DNA of 64,000 nt from NCBI GenBank assembly GCA_035135055.1, contig JAVFHQ010000015.1, forward strand, positions 62,001-126,000, in the 5' to 3' direction. Position numbers and translations under genes: made by a program. Shown here one piece after another: positions 44,693 to 55,661 of the stretch (positions are counted from its first letter, which is position 1; each line of letters starts with the position of its first letter). A model generated the notes under the pieces. That model was not told where the DNA came from. It ran no database searches and worked only from the letters and a program-made list of their open reading frames with translations. The stretch is from Oleoguttula mirabilis. Its lineage: Eukaryota > Ascomycota > Dothideomycetes > Mycosphaerellales > Teratosphaeriaceae.

Positions 44693-45499
44693 GCTACTGC
44701 CATCTCTTCTCCGTAGCAGGGTTATCAGGTAGCCGTGATCAACCCGCACGCCAACGTCCTGTGCTCGCCTTTGCCACTTTACTACCTTGGACGTACCTGT
44801 AGGACGTCGAACGCTAGCGTCAGTGAATGTGAACTCCTACCAAAGTTCACATGCGAAGGTGGTATGGTGCAGGCTCTACCGCGCCGCTGTTGCAAGGCTC
44901 AGGAACCACCTTCTGAAAGGCCGATTTGTATCTCATGTCGAATGCCACCTCTTCGGGAAGCTAGAATTCTCTACCGAAACTACACTTCACGATGATGTCT
45001 CAGAAGCCCGCCCTGCCTTCTCATCTTGGCGGCAGCGAGATTTCGTACACTGGTAGGCTACACAGTTGCTCTGGAGACCTCCACTGACAGGGAGAGACGT
45101 TTACGAGGACGGCCAAGGGTTAAGGTAAGGTTCGCTGAGCCTACTGCTGTTTATGCTAAGGAGTGTGCGCAGTGGGGTGTAGAGGGAGACGAAGATGCCT
45201 TGGTGCCTGGTGCCAGCTCTGCTCTTCTGCAATGCGGGCTGCAGCAACCCTCTGACAGCCTCACCATCTGAAATTCACATCCGCCACCAGGCTCAACGTC
45301 CGTTGTACCATCTCCATATGCGTCGCCTTCAAGTATGCGCGCTGCGGAAGATCGAAAGGATGGAGAGACGCGTGTCTGTCAAGAGATCTTCCGGTCGCCT
45401 TCGTGGCCAAAATGTAGCTCTTTTGCTTTCGCGCGCGCTAAGTGTCTAGCTTCGACGTTGCAGGTCACGCGTCCCATCCCTTCCCAATCGCTTTCTTCA
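44693..45499. other. Convergent intergenic region
   Basis: About 0.8 kb between the lactonase (plus) and LPxELR gene 3 (minus); 3' flanks only, no gene recognised. Confidence 0.5.
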
Positions 45500-46234
45500 T
45501 TACTGCTGCGCAGAGTCCGGGAAGACAGCTTCCTGCCAAACCTTCACCGTTTCTCGCGCCACACGTAGTTCTCCCTCACCCCACCCATTCCCAACGCAGT
45601 CGGACAGCTGCCAGGGAACTTGCCGAATGCCCTGCGCCGCGTGCGGGAACTCGACGCGAAGCAGCAGGGTAGGCTCAAACCCCCATCCGAACTGTATGGG
45701 CATGTTGACGGTCATCCGCCGTCTCGGTGCGCTCCTGCTCCAATCCCGCAGCCTGTGCAGCACAGCAGCAACGAGCTCCCTATTGTCTCCCTCAGCAAAG
45801 TCGTCCTCGTGAAGAGGCAACTTTCTGTACCCGAGCTGTACGACGACGGAATTGAGGAGCGAAGCATGCTCCAGTTTGATGGCGTTGAGCCATGTCCACA
45901 GTGGTACCAACACCCTCTCACCCTTGACTTCCACGTTGGGCTCCTCCACTTCCTCATCGGGTTCCCAGAATAGTGGGATGTTACTGAGCGTGATGTGGAA
46001 GATATTAGTTGAGTAGAAGAGGCCGAGACTCTCACGCCGAATCTGCTTGCAGGTCCTAGTCAGAGCAACAGCTTGCTCGCTATAAGCGGCAGTGTCGATG
46101 ATCGTGTCAATGTCCACACCAACGGTTTCCTTGGGATACCACGGGGCGCGAATCGGCCAGTCCTGATGCAGGGCCCGTTCGTAGATGTCGTCGCGGAGCT
46201 CGGCCGGAAGTCGTGCGAGTGGCGAATGATCCAT
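45500..46234 (-). CDS. LPxELR-family hypothetical protein 3
   Basis: 244 residues, single exon. The start MDHSPLARLPAELRDDIYER and the block TRTCKQIRRESLGLFYSTN mark it as a paralogue of the genes at 35006 and 36318. The middle carries an acidic insert (EPDEEVEEPNVEVKGER) not present in the other two. The C-terminus (ETVKVWQEAVFPDSAQQ) matches the family. It sits 9 kb from the other two and in the opposite orientation, so the family has dispersed locally rather than remaining a simple tandem. There is no signal peptide, membrane span or catalytic motif. The N-terminal motif could be a shortened F-box; function unknown. Confidence 0.75.
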   Translation of the reverse strand: MDHSPLARLPAELRDDIYERALHQDWPIRAPWYPKETVGVDIDTIIDTAAYSEQAVALTRTCKQIRRESLGLFYSTNIFHITLSNIPLFWEPDEEVEEPNVEVKGERVLVPLWTWLNAIKLEHASLLNSVVVQLGYRKLPLHEDDFAEGDNRELVAAVLHRLRDWSRSAPRRRMTVNMPIQFGWGFEPTLLLRVEFPHAAQGIRQVPWQLSDCVGNGWGEGELRVARETVKVWQEAVFPDSAQQ

Positions 46235-47063
46235 GCTTTGGACTGTAGGTGTTTGCAGCTCGAATGGTTCTGTATGCGGGTGTGATTGGGTTCATGGAAA
46301 GACAGTGACAGTGACAGTGGTAAGGAGGGTTGGATCGCAGATGATGGTAAGCTCACGTGCTTTCACATGCAAGCTCATAGGTACGTGTACCTGCGTATTG
46401 GAATCGTGTCGGCTGCAGTCGGCCGGTAGGACATGTATAGTGTGACGGTGCCAGCTGCAGTCGTCGTCTTATCGTACATCCTGCGACGACTACCCTCGTA
46501 GGGTATGGATTTTGTGGTTATTCATTGTAGAGATCAGGAGATGTCGCAGAGATGGACAGATGAGGGCAAAGGCAAAGGATCGTCGGGGATTGGCGCGCCG
46601 CAACGCCACTGGGCCAATCAAAGCAGGCCCGGCTCCAGCTTCCGAGCCGGATCGTGAAGGCTAAAAGGTTATCTGGGCAGGGGCGCGAGTTTCCCAGGAA
46701 TCCCATTGTGCCAGGCTGGGCGTCGGGCAATCTGGATGAGACGACACATGTAAGAGGCTGCCCAACGACCGCCAAACAGTGCCAGGAGCGCCGGGAGGAT
46801 TACTACTACCGCTCATTCCATACATCCGCCCCCGCGATATCAGGCTCCAAGACCGACACGCGATCCGCAGTGCCATGACATCTTGGGCTCAGCCAGCCAC
46901 AGACCTGGACCTTTGCGCAGTCTCACACCACCAACAGGACTACGCACCACACTCCTGACAGCCGCCTCATATCTGTTGCTGTATGAGACCTGTTGGAGAG
47001 CAGAGACGGTAGCCTTCCGGTCCAGGCCCGTAGGCCGGAGACTGCGATTCGAATACCGGCGAC
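46235..47063. promoter_or_regulatory. Divergent intergenic region
   Basis: About 0.83 kb between LPxELR gene 3 (minus) and the Tea4/Bud14-like gene (plus), holding both promoters. A short CAGTGA-type repeat (agtgacagtgacagtgg) lies near 46303-46319. No gene recognised. Confidence 0.5.
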
Positions 47064-50000
47064 ATGGCGCGTCCAAGTATTGTCCGAGCAGGTGAGGTGG
47101 CAGGACTGGTATGGCCTAGCCACATACTGACGGAGCCCCGCAGACACGCTTGATCTCCAGGACCAGGACAACCCTTCCGCCTCTGAGCACCAGAAGCCCC
47201 AGATCCAGTCCGGACTCGCACCGCACCAAGCATCGCAGCTCCACCTTGTGGACGAGGAGCGACACGAGGAAGAGCAGTCTTTAGCAGACGCCTGGAATAT
47301 GGCGGGCACTCTGACGGAAGAGCCGGGCGCGATCGATGAAGCACAAGCGAATGCGGAGCACGAGCGCATGACCAATGGCACGCAGCAGGGTGGAGAGGAG
47401 GGCGGCGAAGGAGGCGAGTCCGAGGCGGAGGGTGACGATGACATGTTGGACAGGATATCGAGCTCGCCGAGCATCGACGATGGTGGGTCCACCTTGCATT
47501 CTTCGCCTCCCACGCACATTGCCCGATTGAAGGTCTGGCCGGCACGATCTAGCAGTCTGTCGCCAACGCCTACGATCACACCCACGCGCGGAGACTTCAA
47601 CAGTTCTGCTTCACCCACCTCTACGCTCGAGTCTTCGCCATTCCTACGGACGCCGCAGCATTTGCCATTGCGGCGCGCCTGGATGGAGAAGGAGGCCTCT
47701 CCGCTGTCGAAGGCGATGGATTAGGAGTCCTCTTCGCCGTTTGACGAGCACCCGGGAGAGCCTCTTCTTAGCATGGACTTGGAGGACAACGAAACATTTC
47801 CTTCTCTGTCGACGCATCATCGTTTGGGTAGGTATGGGCACTTGATCCGGGCCAGCTTGGACGACACGCATGAAGGCGATGGATACGACGACGAGGACGC
47901 AGGCCATTTGGGAGGCCACGATGCAAACGAAGACCGGATGGCGGACAACGATGGCCACTCCGAGCGCTCGGTGGTTATCCGTTCGGACCTCCGGCTAATC
48001 GAGAGTCCATTTCGCAGGCACTCCTTCACGCGCAGCTTGACTAACCTTGCCTTTCCGGATCTGGAGCAGTCACCAAGCTTGACGAGCATTGGCAGCGTTG
48101 ACCTAACGGACGTGCTACTTCCCATAGACGATCCGCTGCTCGACACTCCACCATCACCTTCCGGCTCGTCCAGCAGCTCGTGGGAGAGTGCCTCGGACAC
48201 TGACCAGGAATCTTTCGACCTTGGCCGTGGCAGAGACAACGATGATGCAAATGACGCTTTTCTTGTTCCTGACCCTCGTTTTATTGACACTGGCTGGGGT
48301 GGCGAATGCTTACGTGAAGCAGAAGATATCGATTTCGAGTTCGTATATGCACTACATACCTTCGTTGCGACTGTGGAAGGCCAAGCAAATGCTACCAAAG
48401 GTGACACGATGGTATTGCTCGACGACAGCAACAGCTACTGGTGGCTTGTAAGGGTGGTGAAAGACAGCAGTATCGGTAAGCTTGTTCGCTAGGATTGAGG
48501 TTCGGTGAGTGGTCAACTGATGTTTGTAGGATACTTGCCTGCTGAGCATATTGAGACGCCGACTGAACGACTAGCACGCTTGAACAAGCACCGGAACATT
48601 GACGTACGCTTACCGTAGGCTGATTACTAGAACTTCGCTAACAGTCCACAGCTCTCTGCTACTATGCTCAGTGACAACTCGGAGAAGACGCGAAATCCGC
48701 TGAAGAAGGCAATGCGCAGGCGCAACGCCAAGACAGTGCAATTCGCAGCTCCGACGTATGTAGAAGCTTCCGACTACGACTACTCTACCGAAGATGAGGA
48801 GCAGGCGATGGTAGATCCGTACGGTGGTGCTGCTGCGGCCGAGGATACACAGCAAAACGGTCACGTGGAGGAGCCGGATGCCGCAGAAGCAAAGGAAGAG
48901 GACGACGAGGACGACCGACCCGGAACGCCTACGAACCACCGTGGCTCGTTCGACCGAGAGCAGGCAGCCACTCATACACCGTCGATTGATGAGCCTCAGC
49001 TCAGTCCTAAGCTGATTGACAAGACCGAGGCTGCGCCACTGAAGTCAAGAAAAGGCACGGCGCGCAACGCCGACTCTTTCCTCAAGGACGACAGCATCGA
49101 GACAAAGAAGATCACTATCACGCCAGGCTTGTTACGCGAGGACAGCATATCACTCAAGTCGGCGTCGAGCGAAAGCATGCGTAACGCGAGCGTGGAAAAC
49201 TTGGTCAAGACTACCTCGCCGGTCGAAGAGAAGAGCAAGAAGGAGGTTAAGGAGAAGAAGAAGGAGAAGCAGAAAGGTGGGATGCTCAGTGGGTTGTTCA
49301 AGAGCAAGAAGAAGGACAAGAAGATGAAAGAAGACGCTGGCAACGAGAGCGACATGGAGAAGGCGTCAGTAGAGTCGGGCAGAGAGTCACCCAGACCGAG
49401 CCCCTTGCCGAGTGCTGGCACGTCGCCCGTAGAGAAGCCAGCCGCTGCTGTACAACCCAGTGCTGAACCGAGGCAAACGGTTCCGGCCAAACAGTCATAT
49501 ATAAGAGGCAAGTTGCAGAAGCAACCATCGTCACAGGCGTCCAGCCCTGTGCGCGAGCCGAGCAAGGAGCACGCAAACAATGCCTTCTTCGCGGAGCTTC
49601 CGGCCGCCGAAGTGGCGTATGAAATGGCTACTGGCCACGAGTCCGAGATCAGTGAGCCGCAGCAGCTGCCGCAGATCGACACTCGAGCAGGGCAGCAGCA
49701 TGAGGAGAAGAAAGATGGTCTGCTCTCGCCGTTCAAGGACATGCTTACGTCTAGCGACAAGGACCCGAAGCCGAAGAAGGCTAAGCGGTCGAAGCAACGC
49801 GTTGAGCTGGACGACTTTGACTCGCCTGCGGACGAAGAGGGCCCGAATCCTTTCAAAGAGCAGGAAGAGCGGCAGCGCGGCTCGCAGGATGAGGCAGATG
49901 GGCAGGAGAGGCTGTCGGAGAGCCCGGTGGAGATCATGCCAGGCACGTTCATACAGACGCCGCTTGAGACGCCGAGCAGTTTCATGCATGGCACTGAGAT

Positions 50001-50529
50001 TATACACATACCCACCCCCGGACCCGACGACATGGAAGAGGACGAGGAAGAGCGGTCGCCGGAGAGTCTGACGAGCTCGCCGAGTCTGATCGAGCACCCT
50101 GCCGAGCCAGCCGAGGAGAGCGAACGTGACGTGTTCGAGGCCAACGACCCTACACCAACAGCTTCTCGCTCGCCGCAACAAACCATGAAGGAGAACGTCA
50201 AGCCGACGGTGATTACCAACCGAGCCTTCTCCACCGACAGCACCGGCTCCTCCTCGGCGCCAAAGAGCGCCTCGACGCCCAGCAGCCTGTCGCAAACGCC
50301 GCAGCCGTGGTCCGACAGCAGTCTGCGCGCCTGGCTCGACGACGGTAGCGAGGTCAAGGACATGCTGCGCATAATCCACGACACGTCGGATGTCACGCCC
50401 GTCGCGGACGACCACCCGATGATGGCCGGCCTGTATGTGGAGCAGCGTCAGGGCGTGCAGAAGATGATGGGGGATCTGGATGGGTTGCTCGGGAGCTTTT
50501 TGCGGCGGAAGGGCATTTCACTTGGCTGA
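47064..50529 (+). CDS. SH3-domain cell-polarity protein, Tea4/Bud14-like, with in-frame TAG
   Basis: Adaptor expected at hyphal tips that recruits type-1 phosphatase and formin regulators. Exons 47064-47091 (MARPSIVRA), 47144-48475, 48530-48603 and 48652-50529 keep one frame, about 1103 codons. The start is followed by DTLDLQDQDN, conserved in fungal relatives. The SH3 domain (about 403-470) reads FEFVYALHTFVATVEGQANA, TKGDTMVLLDDSNSYWWLVR, SSIGYLPAEHIETPTERLAR. NPLKKAMRRRNAKTVQF follows; KTVQF resembles an RVxF-type phosphatase-docking motif. The remainder is disordered and Lys/Ser/Glu-rich, with a conserved C-terminal block SDSSLRAWLDDGSEVKDMLR. Codon 203 is TAG (47722-47724), in poorly conserved sequence before the SH3 domain. 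A 66-base segment (47706-47771, GTCGAA...TTAG) could be spliced out in frame and would remove it. Otherwise translation would need to begin at MDLEDNETF (47773). Confidence 0.85.
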
Positions 50530-51349
50530 GCCGGGTTTGTATGAGGTACTGTATGCGCACGAGGCGAGGGGTGTTTTGGGATGGGCTGAGGAGGGTGTGG
50601 CGTATCACGAAGGCGCAAGCTCGAGGCGACGACGATCATGCCTATACCCTTTTGTACATGGATATGGGCTAGCACTTTGTTTTGGGGCGATGTGATGAGG
50701 CGATGCGATTGTTATACAGCCAGGCACATCTCTAGTGTACGACAGGGGAGGAGCGCTACAGCGCATGATCCCAGCCGTTGCCTCAGCCGTCCTGCGTCGC
50801 AGGTGCTCCACCGGTTTCGCTTATTACACGGGCGGCCGCCAGCGGTCTGGACAGTTCCAAACCCAGACGGGGATAACTGCCAATGGCCACCCGGTTTGTG
50901 TGTCGTGAAACGCTACTGGAAGCCGTGACTCATGGACAACCAGACTTCACCCAAGGTATGCGTTCCGTGTGAAGGCGGCCGCAAGCATGCCATGTTGTCT
51001 GACCGAAGATCGTTTTGGAACACCTATATGAAGGTCGCATCCTGACCTCCTCTGGGCTTCTCACGGGCAGGACCGTCGGTGTGAAATGGCCGTGTTAGCT
51101 AGTTAGATAATGAGCTTCTGCCGCCACCATTACTACAACCTGTACTAGACTTATTTCGACAGTGTCGTTCTTTCTCAAAACCAAAGTTTACAATGAGAGC
51201 ACGCCCGTGCCGTGCCGTATGAGATGGATGGTCGCGTTGTGCGTAGTAAATGATTTATGTGCAGCAATGATGAGAGTGCGTCCCTGGCCGAGGACCCTCA
51301 CCAGCTCCACGCCGTCCTTTACGGTCTTCTCCATAGGGAGCCTTCAGGC
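50530..51349. other. Convergent intergenic region
   Basis: About 0.8 kb between the convergent Tea4/Bud14-like gene and the small hypothetical gene. Short open frames only; nothing recognised. Confidence 0.5.
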
Positions 51350-51851
51350 TTACAGAAGTCTGAGCCACCCATCAACATAGTCACTGTTCACCTCCGTCCT
51401 CTGCTTCCCAGCCAGCTCATCTCCACCCATTGAGCCATCCGGCAACGTCTTCGCAGCAGCATTGTCACCATTGCCATCCTGCTTCTCGTGCTCTTGTTGA
51501 CGAGCCAGAGTCGCGATAGCGATCTGCTTCATCTCCTCCGCCTTCGCCTTCGCCTCCGCCTCGACACCAGAGGCTGGCTGCGGAGTCAGTACGACGAAGT
51601 CCTGTGGTCACGGTCAGCTTCTAACGAACTTGTTGCGGCATGTGTGAGGATTGGCTCACCATCCCGGACTTAGCCTGGTTGTAGTCTATGTGGTACGGAC
51701 TCCCTGTATGTATCGGTGTATCTTATATCGCAGGTGATGTGGGCTACCCGTCCTGTCGTGCTTGGAGAAGAACTTTGAAGACGAAGCTGGAAAGGACTAG
51801 TGCAAGTGGCGCACTGGTAGAAGGACGGCGTGATGAGTCCGACTGTGTCAT
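51350..51851 (-). CDS. Small hypothetical protein, three exons
   Basis: A tentative model: exons 51851-51748, 51699-51660 and 51601-51350, giving 131 residues. Intron 2 (58 bases, GTGAGC...CACAG) is well supported. Intron 1 (48 bases, GTAGCC...GGGAG) is weaker. The N-terminal exon has one hydrophobic helix (APLALVLSSFVFKVLL), followed by PYHIDYNQAKSGM and DFVVLTPQPASGVEAEAKAK, then a charged helix (AEEMKQIAIATLARQQEHEK) and a Gly/Asp-rich tail ending DYVDGWLRLL. The form, a small protein with one membrane helix and a charged coil, resembles mitochondrial inner-membrane accessory proteins, but no family is recognised. The 3' exon is coding with more confidence than the first. Confidence 0.5.
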
Positions 51852-52059
51852 TGCGAACCTTGTGTCATTGGTGTCACAGAAAGCGCGAGTGAATGCTATT
51901 TGGCTTGGCAAAGCCTCTTTTAGGTGAATAGAACAGGTGCAGAGAAATGGCACCCACCAGTAACAGTGTCAAGAGCCGCGAGAGACAAGTTTTGTGATGC
52001 AGGCCATAGCACTCATTAGGCATAATCGAGGAGGTCGCAGTCCAGGCCTGGGAGTCGTC

Positions 52060-53860
52060 TCACCAGCTATCGAAGTTCCCGAAGCCTCCTCCCTTCTTCG
52101 CCTTCTTAACCGGCGGCTCCGGCTCATCCCACTCCCCCACAATCTCATCCTCCTCACCCATAGGCGCCGCAGCAGCAGCCTGCTTGAGATACTTTCCCAC
52201 CCCCGTCTCCGGCGCCTCCGCCTCCACCTTCCCATCAACCCGTACCCGCTTCCCCGTCCACGTCGTCCGTTCGTCTTCAGCTCCACCCTCACGGCGTACA
52301 GCTTCAGCCCTCGCTTCCTCAGCCTCCCTATCCGAGCGCTGCTTCAGAAACTCCTCAAAGGGGTCAACGTAGACAACGATGTCTTCGATCATGCACTCCT
52401 CGCTAGGCCGGGACTTGTCGTCGACCTCGACGCTCTCAAGCCGCTTGAGCGTGGTGTCCAGACCGTCGACAACGCGAGCGAAGATGGTGTGTTTCCGATT
52501 CAGGTGCGCGGCTGCGCGGTACAGGACGAAGAACTGTGAGGTATTGGTGTCTTTGCCCTTGTTGGCCATCGACATCACACCTCGTCCATCATGCGTAAGC
52601 GGGCCTTCGAACTCGTCGGTGAAGCTCTTGCTGCCCCAGCATGACTGCCCTCCTCGGCCAGTTCCGGTGGGATCGCCACCCTGAATCATGAAGTTCTTGA
52701 TATTGCGGTGGAAAGCTACGCCCTTGTAGTATCCGCGTTTCGCGAGCTGGATGAAGTTCCAGACAGCCTTTGGTGCATGCTCGGGATAAAGCTCGATGTT
52801 CAGGTCGCCATGAGAGGTTGACATGCGAGCGTAGCCTTTCTGCTTCACGCGCTTCGGTTTCAGCATGTACTCCTCATCGCTCATGATCGCACGGTCCGTG
52901 GATGTGGATGGCGTGAGTCCGGTGGAGGTGAAGGAGGCCGCGGTTGCGCCTGTGGTATATTGAGCGGCATTGTAGGGTACCGGCTTGGTTGTCCGTGACG
53001 ACTTGGCCACATCGGCATGCGCTTTACGTGCATTTGAGAGTGCTTGTGCCTCTAAGTTCCCCTGCCCATTCGCTTGCTTCTCCCTCTCCGCTCGCCGTCG
53101 ATCTACAGCCTCCTTGGCCTTCAGTATCTTCGCCGCGCTTCCCAAGTTCTCACCCTTCACGCCAGCCGCTCGCTCAACCTCTTGCTCGGGCGTAAGAGTA
53201 CTGACGCCCTCCTGCAGATACTTGAACTGGCTCAGATCTCGGCTCTCGATGTTCTGCGGATCTTGCAGGGTGATGATGTCGCTCCTTTTGAACTCCTCCT
53301 CGCTGACCAGATCCCTCCAATTCTTGGCCTTGACGTTGAGCCGCTCGACCGTTTCATACGCAAAGACGTTGCCTGTATTGCGTAACGCGACGATGTGTGT
53401 GTTGTCCGTGAAGATCTTGAACGTGACCGGGTCCACATACTCGCCGTCGTCGTTCTTTAGAAAGGTCAGCTTGATCAGCTCACTGCTCTTCAGCGGCAGT
53501 CCATTCACTGGGTTCGTTCCATGCTTCTTGATCCATGGCAGGATGTTGGTCAGGTCGAAGGTGGTGCCTTCGGCGGTGCAGACGGGATGCTCGAAGGGCT
53601 GTAGGGAGACAGCGCAGTAGTTAAAGGGCAGTCGCTTGAAGCCAGCGCTGGGTCCATTCGACTTGCGTGCATTTGCGCCGGCTGATGCGCCGAATGCCTC
53701 ATCGCTTGACCATTCCGAGTGCGTGATCTGGCGCTGCGGTTAGCTTTGCGACTTGATCGGATTGGATGATCACGGAGACGTACGTACAGCTTGTCAGTGC
53801 CTGTAACGCGTCAGCATCTGTATCCGCTGTGTCGAGCTGCTGCAGCTTACCTTTGCCCAT
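52060..53860 (-). CDS. U-box cyclophilin, PPIL2/Cyp60-like peptidyl-prolyl isomerase
   Basis: Spliceosome-associated protein combining a U-box E3 module with a cyclophilin domain. Exons 53860-53851 (10 bases), 53800-53784 (17 bases) and 53727-52060 give 564 residues. The two tiny exons encode MGKGTDKLY, and the third starts ITHSEWSSDEAFG, the conserved family start. The U-box region at about 40-110 reads RLPFNYCAVSLQPFEHPVCT, AEGTTFDLTNILPWIKKHGT, NPVNGLPLKSSELIKLTFLK. The cyclophilin domain spans about 310-470: GDLNIELYPEHAPKAVWNF, YYKGVAFHRNIKNFMIQGGD (catalytic Arg in FHR), PTGTGRGG, MANKGKDTNTSQFFVLYRA, HLNRKHTIFARVVDGLDTL-like. The usual Trp of cyclophilin A is replaced by His at AAHLNRKHT, as expected for PPIL2-type proteins, so isomerase activity may be weak. 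The tail is acidic, with a Lys-rich end. Confidence 0.94.
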
Positions 53861-54499
53861 GCTTACGACTTGCGACTACCGATGATGCAAGTGATTGCTC
53901 TCTAAGAATGTTGGAGGCCAAAGTATGCGCCGGAACTTGCCAAACGCATGTGATATTGCGGAGAAGGCGGGAAAGCCAAGATACCGCACGTCAAGCTGTC
54001 GAGACGTCCACGAGGGCCGAAGAAAGGGCGGGACCACCAACACTAGCTGTAGTATGAATGAATACGCGTCAAGGCCGTTCGAAAGGCGAGCCAGCGAAAC
54101 AAAGACCTGGCGCATTCACAAGCCAGGAGGCAGCAGAGAGACACACGGAAGAAGAGAGCGCTCGCTGCTGCTATGGATGCAAACCCGCCACCGCAGTCAC
54201 TCAAGGCGGAGCAGCGCTGCGAAGATGAGTAGTTGACCAAGGTATAGACGAGCTGATGCGGCATCGAGAGTACGAGACGAGGCTACGTTAAAAGAACCAC
54301 GTGTCGATATCTACGTGATGTACTTGAAGAGCAAGCAAGCACCACCGCAACCTGCTCATCTTGCCAGAGGCATGCGTTGAACCACCGATATCTGTCTCTC
54401 GAGCGCTCGTCGAACCGGCGAGATCCGGATAAGCATTTTTGGACTTCGCCCTCACTCTAATGCCCGTTACTCTGCTGGCCGCCACCGTTCCGTGCCACC
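53861..54499. other. Intergenic region
   Basis: About 0.64 kb containing the PPIL2 promoter and the 3' flank of the twin-motif gene. No gene recognised. Confidence 0.45.
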
Positions 54500-55177
54500 T
54501 CAGCGATGACCCCTTGCCACCAGCGCTATGAACCTCATCAACTCCCATCGACGCAATGTCCGCAGTGCTACCGTCGCCCCGTGCCCGTGCCCGTGCTGCG
54601 TTGCGTGAAGGTGGAAGGTGCCGTTTGCGAAAATCATAGTCCCGCCAGAAACAGCACCCACCTGGATCCCGCGGTTGTTCGTCGGGCAGGTATTGACGGA
54701 TGTGACACGGCCGTCTGATGACGTGTACGTCACACTACGAACGGCATTGGTCTCGTCGCCTGAGGAACTTGGAGCCGTACGAGCCGTCGTATCAATCCTT
54801 CCGAATGATCCGTGCAACGAGGAGTTCATGGTAACGCTTTCGATGTAGCCGGCCTGGATTCCGCTGTTGCTGCCCGGGAAGAAGGTTGATGTCGATGTGA
54901 CGCGGCCATTCGGCGAAGTGTAGCGCTCGACTCTGCGGACGGCATCGCGATCGCCGGTGGAACTCGTGGGGCGGGGTGTTGTTGTGCTATCCCCAGCACG
55001 CTCATTCGTAGCTTCTTCGTACGACGGCGGTGGAGAGTCTGGCGGAGTGTCTTCGGAGCTCTCGTTCCTCTGGGAATCTGTCGAAGCACGGGTACCGCTG
55101 TTGGCGGTGAAGTACGATGGTGGTGGCAGCTCGGCTGCGCTGCCCGCTGTGGTGACCGAGCGGTTGTCGGAAGACAT
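54500..55177 (-). CDS. Hypothetical protein with two RHIM/PP-like amyloid-type motifs and two PPxY motifs
   Basis: 225 residues, single exon, no signal peptide. The first 75 residues are Ser/Thr/Pro-rich and carry PPPSY twice (18-22 and 49-53), candidate WW-domain ligands. Two tandem units follow: residues 80-125 (VRRVERYTSPNGRVTSTST, then NSGIQAGYIESVTMNSSLHG) and 146-189 (VRSVTYTSSDGRVTSVNT, then NRGIQVGAVSGGTMIFANGT and FHL). The I-Q-x-G core with downstream T-M and the N-x-G-I-Q-x-G pattern resemble the RHIM of necroptosis proteins and fungal PP/sigma-type amyloid signalling motifs, which template assembly between NLR-like receptors and cell-death effectors. No HeLo/HELL pore-forming domain is present, so this could be an adaptor or regulator. 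The C-terminus is His-rich and basic. The motif assignment is by eye; the gene call itself is fairly strong. Confidence 0.7.
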   Translation of the reverse strand: MSSDNRSVTTAGSAAELPPPSYFTANSGTRASTDSQRNESSEDTPPDSPPPSYEEATNERAGDSTTTPRPTSSTGDRDAVRRVERYTSPNGRVTSTSTFFPGSNSGIQAGYIESVTMNSSLHGSFGRIDTTARTAPSSSGDETNAVRSVTYTSSDGRVTSVNTCPTNNRGIQVGAVSGGTMIFANGTFHLHATQHGHGHGATVALRTLRRWELMRFIALVARGHR

Positions 55178-55661
55178 GGCGGCGATGCTACTCTTGGCAA
55201 CGTAAGACGGGCGAGCTTTAGATGCGATTTGGGCTTGTTCGAATGGCGGAGGAGTGAGCGTCTTGCGTTGGAGGTATGGGCAGATGTGGTCTCAGTGGTG
55301 AGTCTATAATCTTTCTTTATTCGGTGATAGGAATGAACGTATACGTCTGATGCGACAAACGTACGAGGTGGCCTGTGTTCCGTGTGCGCGTCGTGTTGTT
55401 TTAACGCCCGGAGTGACCAACGGAAGTGCAAATCTCGTGGTAACAGAAAGTGAACGTGCCCAAACCAGTGCCTTTGTAGTGAATGAGCGGTTTAGACGTC
55501 ACCACATTGTGTACAAAGCCCAGCACGAGACTGCTCGCATGGAATCAAAGAAATCATCACAGTCAATGGTTCTGGTTGCCCCATGATCGTTTGGAACTCC
55601 GCCTGCCCATAGGGAAAAGTAGCAACAGGACCGCACACTTCTCGCCAGGCGGCATGCTTCT
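55178..55661. other. Intergenic region
   Basis: About 0.48 kb upstream of the twin-motif gene, its likely promoter. Nothing else recognised. Confidence 0.45.

Noticed and set aside
48996..50396. 466-codon open frame on the minus strand
   Set aside because: Antisense of the disordered Ser/Glu-rich part of the Tea4/Bud14-like gene; no domain, Ser/Leu/Cys-rich shadow composition.
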